In this document: in pieces, positions 40,274 to 49,357 of the stretch
How positions within the stretch are numbered: position 1 is the stretch's first letter
Layout of the letters: the number at the start of each line of letters is the position of its first letter
Source: JAWWPG01 sp033850885
GTDB taxonomy: Bacteria > Actinomycetota > Actinomycetes > Propionibacteriales > Nocardioidaceae
Length of the DNA stretch: 64,000 bases
NCBI GenBank assembly: GCA_033850885.1
Contig: JAWWPG010000035.1
Span: forward strand, 1-64,000
Direction of reading: 5' to 3'
Position numbers and translations under genes: made by a program
The notes under the pieces: generated by a model
Seen by the model: only the letters and a program-made list of their open reading frames with translations
What the model was told of the DNA's origin: nothing
Databases searched by the model: none

Positions 40274-42031
40274 CTATAGCCGCGCCAGGGCCTCGCGCAA
40301 CGGGTCGAGGCCGATCGACCCGAGGTCGAGCGCCGCCCGGTGGAACGCCTTCAGGTCGAAGTCGGCGCCCTTGCGCTGCTTGACCTCGTCGCGTGCCTGC
40401 AGCCAGATGCGTTCTCCGACCTTGTACGACGGTGCCTGGCCGGGCCACCCAAGGTAGCGGTTGACCTCGAACCGGATGACGGCGTCCTCCATCCGGCAGT
40501 GCTGCCGCATGAACTCCAGGCCGAGCTCCGGTGTCCACGTCTCGCCGGGGTGGAAGCCGAACGGGTTGTCGGCGGGGATCTCGAGCTCGAGGTGCATCCC
40601 GATGTCTACGACGACCCGCGCCGCTCGGAAACCCTGCGCATCGAGCATCCCGAGCTTGTCCCCGGGGTCGTCGAGGTAGCCGAGCTCGTCCATCAGCCGC
40701 TCCGCGTAGAGCGCCCAACCCTCGCCGTGACCAGAGACCCAGCACATCGTGCGCTGCCACCGGTTGAGCAGCTCCTTGCGGTAGGCGGTCTGGGCGACCT
40801 GGAGGTGATGCCCCGGGACGCCCTCGTGGTAGACCGTCGTGACCTCGCGCCAGGTTGAGAAGTCGTCGATTCCCTCGGGAACCGACCACCACATCCGCCC
40901 TGGGCGGCGGAAGTCCTCGCTCGGGCCTGTGTAGTAGATGCCCCCGTCGTGGGTTGGGGCCAGGCAGCACTCGATCCGGCGTACCGGCTCGGGGATGTCG
41001 AAGTGGGTGTCGGCCATCTCCGCGACGGTGCGGTCGGCGAGGTCCTGCATCCAGGCCTGGAAGCTCGCCGAGCCGTTGATGCGCCGCGCAGGGTCGGAGT
41101 CCAGCGCGGCGACCGCTGCCGCAACGGCCTCGGCGTTGGCTGCGGCCGTCTCCGCGGCGCCGACCCCGTTGCTGCTCGTGGCATCCGGTGCGATTGCTCG
41201 CGCGGTCTCTCCCATCGCGGTCTCGATGCGGTTCAGCTCCTCCCAGCCCCAGGCGTACGTCTCGTCGAGGTCGATCTCGGCGCCCAGGAAGTAGCGCGAG
41301 TCGCGCTCGTACTGCTCTCGCCCGACGCCTTCCCGGTCGCGGCCGAGGGGAAGCAGCTCGTCGTCGAGGAAACGCCCGAACTCCGAGTAGGCGGCACCCG
41401 CCTTGTCGGCGTTCGTCCGGAGGTCTGCGGCCAGGGAGTCGGGTACGTCGGCCGACTGCGCCAGGTTGGTGAAGAAGCTACCGCTTCCGCCGATCTCACC
41501 GGTCCAGGCCCGCACCTGCGCTGCCACCTCGGCGATCTGGCGCCTGGCGCTGACATAGCCGTCCTCGGCGCCGCGGAGCAGGGTCGCCCGGTAGTCGGAC
41601 AGCGCTGCTGGGATGGCGGCCAGCCGGGACGAGATGTTCGACCAGTCGTCCGGGTTGGCCTTCGGCATCAGGTCGAACGACCCGCGGATGTTGTGCAGCT
41701 CGCTGGAGATCACGCTGATCCTGGTCTGCGGAGCGCGCGCCTCGGCCTGTTCGATCTCGACGGCGAGCCGTTCGAGGAAGGAGCTCCTGGCAGCCTTCTC
41801 ACGGTCGTCGGAGGGTTCGACCTGCTGCATCTCGGCGAAGGCGCGCCGCGTGAGCTCGTCCCGCTGCTCATAACCCGCGGTCGAGAGGTCGGTGAGGGCG
41901 TGGTCGAACCCGGGGATCCCGAGGAACGTGGCCACCACCGGGTCGGCGGCCGCGTAGTCGGAGACGTAGTGCTCGGCGACATCGTCAACGGGACGTGCTT
42001 TGGTCTGAGGGTCGTCGTCGTATGGCGTCAT
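40274..42031 (-). CDS. DUF885 family protein (putative metallopeptidase-like)
   Basis: A 585-residue protein of the DUF885 family. The motif VYHEGVPGHHLQVAQT (residues about 385-400) resembles a zinc-peptidase HExxxxHH site, and a second conserved region is HGEGWALYAERLMDELGY. The family is annotated as uncharacterised and is possibly a carboxypeptidase-like hydrolase. ATG 42031 is used: the protein then begins just before AEHYVSDYAAADPVVATFLG, and a TACTGT hexamer ends 6 nt upstream. No signal peptide is seen, so it is probably cytoplasmic. Confidence 0.88.
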   Translation of the reverse strand: MTPYDDDPQTKARPVDDVAEHYVSDYAAADPVVATFLGIPGFDHALTDLSTAGYEQRDELTRRAFAEMQQVEPSDDREKAARSSFLERLAVEIEQAEARAPQTRISVISSELHNIRGSFDLMPKANPDDWSNISSRLAAIPAALSDYRATLLRGAEDGYVSARRQIAEVAAQVRAWTGEIGGSGSFFTNLAQSADVPDSLAADLRTNADKAGAAYSEFGRFLDDELLPLGRDREGVGREQYERDSRYFLGAEIDLDETYAWGWEELNRIETAMGETARAIAPDATSSNGVGAAETAAANAEAVAAAVAALDSDPARRINGSASFQAWMQDLADRTVAEMADTHFDIPEPVRRIECCLAPTHDGGIYYTGPSEDFRRPGRMWWSVPEGIDDFSTWREVTTVYHEGVPGHHLQVAQTAYRKELLNRWQRTMCWVSGHGEGWALYAERLMDELGYLDDPGDKLGMLDAQGFRAARVVVDIGMHLELEIPADNPFGFHPGETWTPELGLEFMRQHCRMEDAVIRFEVNRYLGWPGQAPSYKVGERIWLQARDEVKQRKGADFDLKAFHRAALDLGSIGLDPLREALARL

Positions 42032-42077
42032 CCTGAGACAGTAACCGAGTAGGCCTTGACCACAAACGGGGATCGAG

Positions 42078-42355
42078 TCACCGGGGCGAGGCCGACCGAC
42101 GCCAGCCGCCGGGCCCCGGGTGCATCGGCTGACGCACCCCACGGATCGGGGCGGACCAGTGCGACGGTGGCGCCCCGACCGGCGCACCGGCGCCGGCGGC
42201 CGACCCTGCTGCCAGTCGCGCCGACACCACTGCTACCACGGCGGCGAGCTCCTCTTCGGTCGGCCTGCCGGCGCTGACCGAGACAACTGTGGCGGCGCTC
42301 GCGGACGGCTCCACGGGCTCTTCTTCCGGGACCTGCCCCGGTTTGAGCGGCGGTG

Positions 42356-42359
<4 letters not shown>
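42078..42359 (-). CDS. Acyl-CoA carboxylase epsilon subunit
   Basis: A 93-residue small subunit. The core matches the actinobacterial AccE family: VVSVSAGRPTEEELAAVVAVVSARL, then an Ala/Gly linker and a C-terminal Trp/Arg segment (SHWSAPIRGVRQPMHPGPGGW). Epsilon subunits bind alpha and beta subunits and stabilise acyl-CoA carboxylase holoenzymes. The GTG overlaps the beta-subunit stop as GTGA (42356-42359), so production is likely coupled. Confidence 0.88.
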
Positions 42360-43930
<1,571 letters not shown>

Positions 43931-43937
43931 GAGGGGC

Positions 43938-43943
43938 AGCGTA
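43938..43943 (-). promoter_or_regulatory. Candidate accD -10 box (TACGCT)
   Basis: On the minus strand TACGCT ends 7 nt before GTG 43930. The 174-bp gap up to 44105 holds nothing else recognisable. Confidence 0.45.
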
Positions 43944-44104
43944 GCGTGAGCGCCGGTCGGGACGGCCCGTGCGACAACGGCCGCGAGCCACTCAGATACC
44001 GATGGCCCCACCTGCGAGATGGTTCGGCACGGGATGGCTGGTCCGAGCCGGGTGAACACCGCCAGACCGTTCCTTACCACTGCGGAAAGGCAGGCGCCGG
44101 GCGA

Positions 44105-44188
44105 TCAGCGAAGGGCGACCAGTGCCCCGATCGCAAACCCGGTGGCGGCCAGCCACAGAAACGTCGGGAGTGCGTTGATCCATCGCAT
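44105..44188 (-). CDS. 27-residue single-helix membrane peptide
   Basis: ATG 44188 to TGA 44105 encodes MRWINALPTFLWLAATGFAI followed by GALVALR. One hydrophobic helix (about residues 8-25) is bounded by Arg at each end. A near-perfect ribosome site (AAGGAGG, 6 nt before the ATG) lies 11 bp downstream of the Rieske gene, which argues strongly that it is translated. Its place in the operon suggests a small subunit of the Rieske/membrane-protein complex, comparable to tiny subunits of respiratory enzymes. No family is recognised. Confidence 0.65.
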   Translation of the reverse strand: MRWINALPTFLWLAATGFAIGALVALR

Positions 44189-44199
44189 GGCCGACCTCC

Positions 44200-44649
44200 T
44201 TACTTCGTGTAGATGCCGCCGCCGTGCTCCGAGACGGCGACGGCCGGCAGCGGCCGCGGAGCGGGTCCGGAGACCACGTCGCCGGTCTGGGCGTCGAACC
44301 GGCTGCCGTGGCACGGGCAGTTGATCGTGCCGCCGGAGACGCTGTTGACCGGGCAACCCTGATGCGTGCAGATGGCAGAGAAGGCATGCAGCGCGCCGGC
44401 CGCGGTCCTCGTCAGGACGACCGGGGGGCCGCTCAGGATCAAGCCACCGCCGGCGGGCACCTGCGTGAGGCGGGCCAGCAGCCGGCCACCGCCACTGACC
44501 ACCGCGCCGTAGCCGTTGGCCGCGGTGCCGATGCTCCTGGCGCCGGCGGCCCCGGTCTGCCGGGCTACGGCGTAGCCCCCGATCGCGGCGACGGCGGTGA
44601 CCGCCAGGCCGCTGAGGGCCGAGCGGCGCGAGAGCGTGTTCACTGCCAT
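44200..44649 (-). CDS. Rieske [2Fe-2S] protein with Tat-type N-terminus
   Basis: A 149-residue protein. The N-terminus TLSRRSALSGLAVTAVAAIG is a twin-arginine-like signal or anchor. The cluster ligands are CTHQGC and CPCHGS, each giving one Cys and one His, with extra cysteines able to form the high-potential Rieske disulfide. The fold end is SGPAPRPLPAVAV. It would carry electrons on the outer face of the membrane. ATG 44649 is preferred over the GTG two codons upstream because AGGAG sits 5 nt before it. The upstream partner is the multi-helix protein at 44663-45229. Confidence 0.9.
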   Translation of the reverse strand: MAVNTLSRRSALSGLAVTAVAAIGGYAVARQTGAAGARSIGTAANGYGAVVSGGGRLLARLTQVPAGGGLILSGPPVVLTRTAAGALHAFSAICTHQGCPVNSVSGGTINCPCHGSRFDAQTGDVVSGPAPRPLPAVAVSEHGGGIYTK

Positions 44650-44662
44650 GACCACTCCTGTC

Positions 44663-45229
44663 TCATACCAGCGGGAGCCCGCTGCGCGTGAAGAACCACA
44701 AAGCAGCCGTCAGCCAGATCAGCACGAGGGAACCGAGCACGGTGCCGCCGAGGACCGGCACGGCCCAACCCGGCAGCCGCTCGACGCGGAGGGCAAGCAT
44801 CTTCGAGGCGTAGGCGCCGTAGAACAGACATCCCACCACACTGTGCGCCAGCACCCTGGGCCCGGTGTCGGCGAAGCCCAGCGCCCAGATGCAGTGGAAG
44901 GCCACCGGGAGAGTGACCACGAAGGCGACGCTCCCACTCCACCGGTGCACCGGTGAGACCCAGTCCGGAGCCGGCCCCGCTCCCGGCAGCCGTCCCCACA
45001 TCCACAGGGCGGTCGACAACTGGACGAGCAGCAGTGCGCTCGCCACGGTCGTCAGCCACGCCTTCATCTGCAGCATCCCCGAGAAGCCGAGCAGGAACAG
45101 CGGCCGGCCGGCGGGCGTGTGCACCTTTGCGTACACCCCAAGGGCCACGGCGACCCCGGCGCCGACGGCCAGGACGGCGGCCATCATCAGGCGAGGCGAC
45201 GGGGCGGTCCGCTCGAGTGCGCTCGACAT
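44663..45229 (-). CDS. Five-helix membrane protein with intramembrane histidines (DUF6529-like)
   Basis: A 188-residue integral membrane protein with predicted helices near residues 14-33, 57-78, 98-118, 127-147 and 156-180. Histidines 95, 112 and 129 lie at the start of helix 3, inside helix 3 and at the start of helix 4, spaced by 17 residues. This pattern could ligate heme, as in cytochrome b561-type proteins, but no heme family match is proven here. It is co-transcribed with a Rieske protein 13 bp downstream and a 27-residue peptide. I recall similar proteins annotated DUF6529, with moderate confidence. Confidence 0.75.
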   Translation of the reverse strand: MSSALERTAPSPRLMMAAVLAVGAGVAVALGVYAKVHTPAGRPLFLLGFSGMLQMKAWLTTVASALLLVQLSTALWMWGRLPGAGPAPDWVSPVHRWSGSVAFVVTLPVAFHCIWALGFADTGPRVLAHSVVGCLFYGAYASKMLALRVERLPGWAVPVLGGTVLGSLVLIWLTAALWFFTRSGLPLV

Positions 45230-45288
45230 CCGATCAGCATCCTCCGAGGCCGCATGCTCGACAAGGACTTTGGCCGAAGACGCTCCGG

Positions 45289-45317
45289 CGGTCCAGCGGT
45301 CCAGCGGTCCAGCGGTC
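45289..45317. repeat. 8-bp tandem repeat (CGGTCCAG x3.6) upstream of birA
   Basis: Three full copies of CGGTCCAG plus CGGTC lie in the 115-bp divergent gap between the DUF6529-like gene and birA. They end 14 bp before a candidate birA -10 box, covering the -35 region. Copy-number changes would alter promoter geometry by 8 bp steps. Confidence 0.8.
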
Positions 45318-45330
45318 GGGCCCGGGTGCG

Positions 45331-45336
45331 TAGCCT
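45331..45336 (+). promoter_or_regulatory. Candidate birA -10 box (TAGCCT)
   Basis: TAGCCT ends 8 nt before ATG 45345 and lies directly downstream of the 8-bp tandem repeats. Confidence 0.35.
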
Positions 45337-45344
45337 GAGCGTCG

Positions 45345-46166
45345 ATGTACGACGACCTGGACCGCCCGCCGCTCAGCGAGTCGGAGCTCACGCGGGCGCT
45401 GACCCTGGCCGGGTCCAGGTGGACCCACGTTGAGGTCGTGAACGAGTCCCCCTCGACCAACGCGAGGCTCGCCGAGCGTGCAGCCAGCGACGAGCGCGAC
45501 GGGCTGGTCCTGGTCGCCGAACACCAGACGGCCGGCCGAGGCCGCCTCGACCGGACCTGGACGACGCCGCCGCGAGCAGCGATCACGATGTCGGTCCTGG
45601 TCCGCCCGGTTGGCGTACCGATGTCCCGCTGGCCCTGGATCTCGCTTTTGGCCGGGCTGGCCGTCGCCGCGGCCGTGCGCCGGGTCGCGGGCGTGGAGGC
45701 CGGGCTGAAATGGCCGAACGACGTGGTCGTGGACGACCGGAAGCTGGCCGGCTTGCTGGTCGAGCGGGTCGAGGGCGGGTTCGGGCCCGCGGCGGTCATC
45801 GGGGTGGGCCTCAACGTGTCGACGACTCGAGCCGAGCTGCCGACGCCGTACGCGACGTCGCTGACCCTCGAGGGGGCGACCACGCCTGACCGGGCCACCC
45901 TGGTCAAGGCCATGCTGAGGCGCCTCGACGGGCTCCTCGCGCAGTGGGAACGCCGTGCCGGCACCCCCAGCGTGGAGCTCCGGGCTGCCTACCGGGGTGC
46001 CTGCGTGACCATCGGCCAGCTGGTGAGGCTCGAGGTCTTCGGCCGCGAGACGGTGGAGGGAGTCGCCGTCGGAATCGACGAGTCGGGCCGCCTTCTGGTG
46101 CACACTGAGTCCGGAGAGGTCGCGTTCGCCGCCGGCGATGTCGTGCACGTACGTCGACCGGCGTGA
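45345..46166 (+). CDS. birA: Biotin--[acetyl-CoA-carboxylase] ligase
   Basis: A 273-residue biotin protein ligase. Motifs are STNARL near residue 36, the biotinyl-AMP loop as AEHQTAGRGRLDRTW, LKWPNDVVVDDRKLAGLLVE, and GVGLNV. A C-terminal SH3-like domain follows (GVAVGIDESGRLLVHTESGE). There is no N-terminal DNA-binding domain, so it is probably a ligase without repressor function. It modifies the BCCP lysine of the alpha subunit encoded at 35752-37518, and its place beside accD fits that role. Confidence 0.95.
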   Translation: MYDDLDRPPLSESELTRALTLAGSRWTHVEVVNESPSTNARLAERAASDERDGLVLVAEHQTAGRGRLDRTWTTPPRAAITMSVLVRPVGVPMSRWPWISLLAGLAVAAAVRRVAGVEAGLKWPNDVVVDDRKLAGLLVERVEGGFGPAAVIGVGLNVSTTRAELPTPYATSLTLEGATTPDRATLVKAMLRRLDGLLAQWERRAGTPSVELRAAYRGACVTIGQLVRLEVFGRETVEGVAVGIDESGRLLVHTESGEVAFAAGDVVHVRRPA

Positions 46167-46214
46167 CACGATCAAGGCTGGCATCGGCGGCCCATCGCCG
46201 TCGTAGGAGGACGA

Positions 46215-46754
46215 ATGGGTATCTCGGCGAAACTGCTCTCGCCCGGTGAAACAGTCATCGTCAGCACGCGGACGCATTGGAAGGCGCTGATCGTGCCGGT
46301 CATCGTCCTGGTCGTCACCTGTGGCGTCGCCGGCTTCCTGATCGCCGTCCTGCCGTCGGGGTCGACGCACACCGTCCTGCTCATCGTCGTGCTCGCGGTC
46401 GCCGCCGCCATCGTCATCTTGTTCGTCATCCGGCCATTCCTGGTCTGGCTGACGGCGTCGTACACCGTCACCAACCGGCGGCTCATCAACCGCTCCGGCG
46501 TCTTCGTCAGGAAGGGCCGGGACATCCCGCTGCACCGGATCAACGACGTCAGCTACGAGCGTGGCGTGGTCGACAGGTTGCTCGGCTGCGGAACTCTTGT
46601 CATCTCCGACGCCAGCACGACCGGTCAGTCGGTGCTGCCCGACGTCCCGCACGTCGAGAAGCTGCAGCTCGTCATCACCGACCTGCTCTTCGGCAAGAAG
46701 GACGGGTCCGACGACGACGGCACTCCGGCGAGTGAGCTGCCGCCCTCGACGTGA
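46215..46754 (+). CDS. PH domain-containing membrane protein
   Basis: A 179-residue protein with two hydrophobic helices (ALIVPVIVLVVTCGVAGFLI and VLLIVVLAVAAAIVILFVI), then a bacterial PH (bPH2) domain with the typical YTVTNRRLINRSGVFVRKGRDIPLHRI stretch. The equivalent Rv3278c-like gene sits next to birA in mycobacteria (recalled). Its function is unknown. It has a GGAGG ribosome site and overlaps the downstream cyclase gene by 4 bp (GTGA). Confidence 0.88.
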   Translation: MGISAKLLSPGETVIVSTRTHWKALIVPVIVLVVTCGVAGFLIAVLPSGSTHTVLLIVVLAVAAAIVILFVIRPFLVWLTASYTVTNRRLINRSGVFVRKGRDIPLHRINDVSYERGVVDRLLGCGTLVISDASTTGQSVLPDVPHVEKLQLVITDLLFGKKDGSDDDGTPASELPPST

Positions 46755-47791
46755 CATCCCACCCCGACGGGGCGACGCCAGTCTCCGTCCCGGCCCCGTC
46801 CCCGGAGGTTCCGACCCGCGACGACCTCGAGCGGGAGATCCTCGGCGAGTCCCCGAGCCTGACCTCGGCCGACGTCATGGGGTCCGGGAACGCCTCCGCG
46901 GCCGAGGCGCGCAGGCTGTGGCGCGCTCTCGGGTTCGCGGACGCGGGTGAGGCGGCGGCTTTCACCCAGGCCGATGCGCAGGCCATGGCGATGCTCGACG
47001 ACCTGGTCTCGGCCGGCACGCTCGACTTCGACATGGCGGTCCGGTTGACCCGCGCGGTCGGGCACACGATGGCGCGCCTCGCCGACTGGCAGGTCTCGAC
47101 GCTCACCGAGCGTGTCGAGGACCTGGAGCGCAGCGGCCGGGGCACCGGTTCGCGGCTCGCAACAGGGCTGGACTTCGTGCGCTCGATCGAGCCGTCCTTC
47201 GAGCACCTGATGGTGTACGCCTGGCGGCGTCACCTGGCCGCGGCGGTGAGTCGCGTCGAGGCGCTCGGGGCGAACGACGCCAACCTGCACACCCAGACCA
47301 GGACCGTGGGCTTCGCCGACCTGGTGAGCTTCACCCGGCTCTCGAGCGGCATCGACAACGACCATCTCGCCGACGTGGTCGAAGGCTTCGAGTCGGTGTG
47401 CTCGGATCTGGTGGCGGGGCGGGGCGGCAGGATCATCAAGACCCTCGGCGACTCGGTGCTGTTCATTGCGGAGAGACCACGGCTCGCCGTCGACATCGCT
47501 AGTGACATCGTCGAGGAGATCGGCGCGGACCCGGCGCTGCCCGACGTGCACGTGGGGCTCGCCACCGGACCGATCGTCATGCGGCTAGGCGACGTCTTCG
47601 GGTCACCGGTCAACCTGGCGAGCCGACTGACCGCCGTCGCCCGGCGTAACCGGGTGATCGGCGACACGACGACGGCCGAGGCGCTGCGAGGGACGCCGGG
47701 ATTCTCGCTGCGTCCGCTCACCGAGCGCTCCCTGCGGGGGTTCGGCATGGTGCAACCGGTGGCGATCAAGCGACTCCGGGAACCGAGATGA
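46751..47791 (+). CDS. Class III adenylate/guanylate cyclase with N-terminal regulatory domain
   Basis: A 346-residue protein. Residues 1-170 form a helical regulatory region of the kind seen in the Rv1264-like, pH-responsive cyclases. The catalytic domain then begins at VGFADLVSFT (first metal Asp). LGDSVLF carries the second Asp, preceded by a Lys (IIKTLGD) typical of ATP selection, and VNLASRL carries the transition-state Asn and Arg. All core residues appear present, so it should make cAMP. It is translationally coupled to the PH-domain membrane protein. Confidence 0.9.
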   Translation: MTSHPDGATPVSVPAPSPEVPTRDDLEREILGESPSLTSADVMGSGNASAAEARRLWRALGFADAGEAAAFTQADAQAMAMLDDLVSAGTLDFDMAVRLTRAVGHTMARLADWQVSTLTERVEDLERSGRGTGSRLATGLDFVRSIEPSFEHLMVYAWRRHLAAAVSRVEALGANDANLHTQTRTVGFADLVSFTRLSSGIDNDHLADVVEGFESVCSDLVAGRGGRIIKTLGDSVLFIAERPRLAVDIASDIVEEIGADPALPDVHVGLATGPIVMRLGDVFGSPVNLASRLTAVARRNRVIGDTTTAEALRGTPGFSLRPLTERSLRGFGMVQPVAIKRLREPR

Positions 47792-47813
47792 CCATGCTCG
47801 CGTCCAAGCCGAC

Positions 47814-48764
47814 ATGAGACGTACCCGAATGACAGCCGCCCTCGCAACGATTCCGCTCCTCGCAGCTGCCTGCGGCGCGGCGTCCTCTGCCACCCCCCCG
47901 GGCGGCCCGGGCGGCCCGCCGTCGGGGACGAGCAACGGGTCCGCCCCGACTGCACACTCCTATGCCGCAGCGCTCCTGTCGCGCGTGAACGTGCCGGCCG
48001 GCGCCGCCGTCTCCAGGCACGCTCCGAGCAAGGCGCTCGAGGGCCCCCCCGAGTCGCCGGTACTCATCCGCAAGCCCACGGTCGTCACGAGGTACTGGAC
48101 CGTCGACCGGCCGGCGGCGTCGGTCTACGCCTGGCTCAAGGGACATGGTCCCGGCCCCGGGCTCTCGGGTGGGGGCACCGGTCGCACGTTCGGCGGGTCC
48201 CCAACGCTCTCCCGGTTCCTTGCCTACTCGCCCTCGTCCCGACCGGCCAGCATCGCGGCCGGCGACCTCTACCTTGTCGTCCTCGCGAACGGGCCGACCA
48301 GCTCGGCGATCGGGGCGTACGCGCTGACGCTGGCACAGCCCCCACGCCCCGCGGCGGAGACCGTCCCGACCGGCTCGCTCAGCAAGGCGGTGGTGGGCTG
48401 GAGCCTTGCACGCGGCGGGACGCCGGTCGTGAAGGTGCTGACCGGAGCCCGCGCGGTCAAGCTGGCCCGTGAGTTCAACGCACTCCGCGTCGACACCTCA
48501 GGCCCGCACGCATGCCCGCTGATGCCCACGGCGTACGGCGACGTCGTGGTCACGTTCACGGCCGGCGCCCATTCCTGGAAGGTCGACGTATCCGCCTGCG
48601 CCGGGATCGGGGTGACGCGTGACGGTCACCGGCTGCCGGCGCTCGCGTCCAGGAGCCCGTTCCTCGACGACCTGCGGACCTACGCCGGGCACCTTCCCAT
48701 GTCCGGTCCGCCGCAGTCGACGCGCGGGGTCGTTCCGTTGGGGCAGCACGCCTCGGGCCACTGA
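47814..48764 (+). CDS. Lipoprotein of unknown function
   Basis: A 316-residue predicted lipoprotein. The signal peptide ends in the lipobox LAAACG (Cys near residue 20), and a Pro/Gly/Ser-rich linker of about 30 residues follows. The rest contains TRYWTVDRPAASVYAWLKGH and no motif I recognise. A Cys pair near residues 227 and 262 could form a disulfide. It lies 22 bp after the cyclase and may share its transcript. Confidence 0.75.
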   Translation: MRRTRMTAALATIPLLAAACGAASSATPPGGPGGPPSGTSNGSAPTAHSYAAALLSRVNVPAGAAVSRHAPSKALEGPPESPVLIRKPTVVTRYWTVDRPAASVYAWLKGHGPGPGLSGGGTGRTFGGSPTLSRFLAYSPSSRPASIAAGDLYLVVLANGPTSSAIGAYALTLAQPPRPAAETVPTGSLSKAVVGWSLARGGTPVVKVLTGARAVKLAREFNALRVDTSGPHACPLMPTAYGDVVVTFTAGAHSWKVDVSACAGIGVTRDGHRLPALASRSPFLDDLRTYAGHLPMSGPPQSTRGVVPLGQHASGH

Positions 48765-48782
48765 CTGCCGGCACGGTCATGG

Positions 48783-49265
48783 TCAGCCGCGGCTGCCGGC
48801 CCGCACCTTCTCACGTGGCGTTGGGGGTTCGGGCCGCGGCCGCGTGAAGACGAAGGTGCGGTAGCTCCAGAACCGGAACATCATGCCGAGGACCAGCCCG
48901 ACGAGGTTCGCGGAGACGTTGTCGGCGAGCACTGAGTGCAGGCCCAGCACGTAGTGCGAGAAGCCGAGGCAGAGCAGGGCGATCGCCATCCCGACCCCGT
49001 TGAAGCAGAAGAAGAGGATCGCCTCGCGGTGGCGGGCGCTTCGCACCCGGTCGCTCCACGTCCAGTGCCGGTTGCCGAGATAGGTCACGACGGTGGCGAC
49101 GGTCACGGAGATCGCCTTCGCGGTCAACGGCTTGTGCTCGAGAATGCCCGGGCTGCCGCCGTACCGCAGCAGGTTGAACAGCCCCACGTCGACGATGAAC
49201 CCGAGGCCACCGACAACCCCGAACTTCATGGCTTCCCGCGCCAGGGCACGCAGGCGGTCAAGCAC
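48783..49265 (-). CDS. GtrA-like family membrane protein
   Basis: A 160-residue protein with four hydrophobic helices and the GtrA pattern: FGVVGGLGFIVDVGLFNLLR at the start, TYLGNRHWTW after helix 2, and FRFWSYRTFVF at the end. GtrA proteins help move lipid-linked sugars across the membrane for glycan modification. This fits the surface-glycan genes downstream and matches the Rv3277-like position beside purK. Confidence 0.92.
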   Translation of the reverse strand: MLDRLRALAREAMKFGVVGGLGFIVDVGLFNLLRYGGSPGILEHKPLTAKAISVTVATVVTYLGNRHWTWSDRVRSARHREAILFFCFNGVGMAIALLCLGFSHYVLGLHSVLADNVSANLVGLVLGMMFRFWSYRTFVFTRPRPEPPTPREKVRAGSRG

Positions 49266-49344
49266 GTCGGGACTCCTCAGCTCGTACGTCGTTCAGGTGC
49301 GTCGGCGGCTCGCAGTGGCAACCGGAGGCTCCAAGGCTAGCCGC

Positions 49345-49350
49345 TACTCT
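49345..49350 (+). promoter_or_regulatory. Candidate purK -10 box (TACTCT)
   Basis: TACTCT ends 7 nt before GTG 49358, the same sequence and spacing as upstream of the genes at 4721 and 7446. Confidence 0.45.
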
Positions 49351-49357
49351 TGCGGCC

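Noticed and set aside
48767..48800. GCCGGCA/TGCCGGC inverted repeat between the lipoprotein and GtrA genes as a terminator
   Set aside because: Only 7 bp with a 20-nt loop, and the right arm is in GtrA coding sequence. Too weak to list as a terminator.
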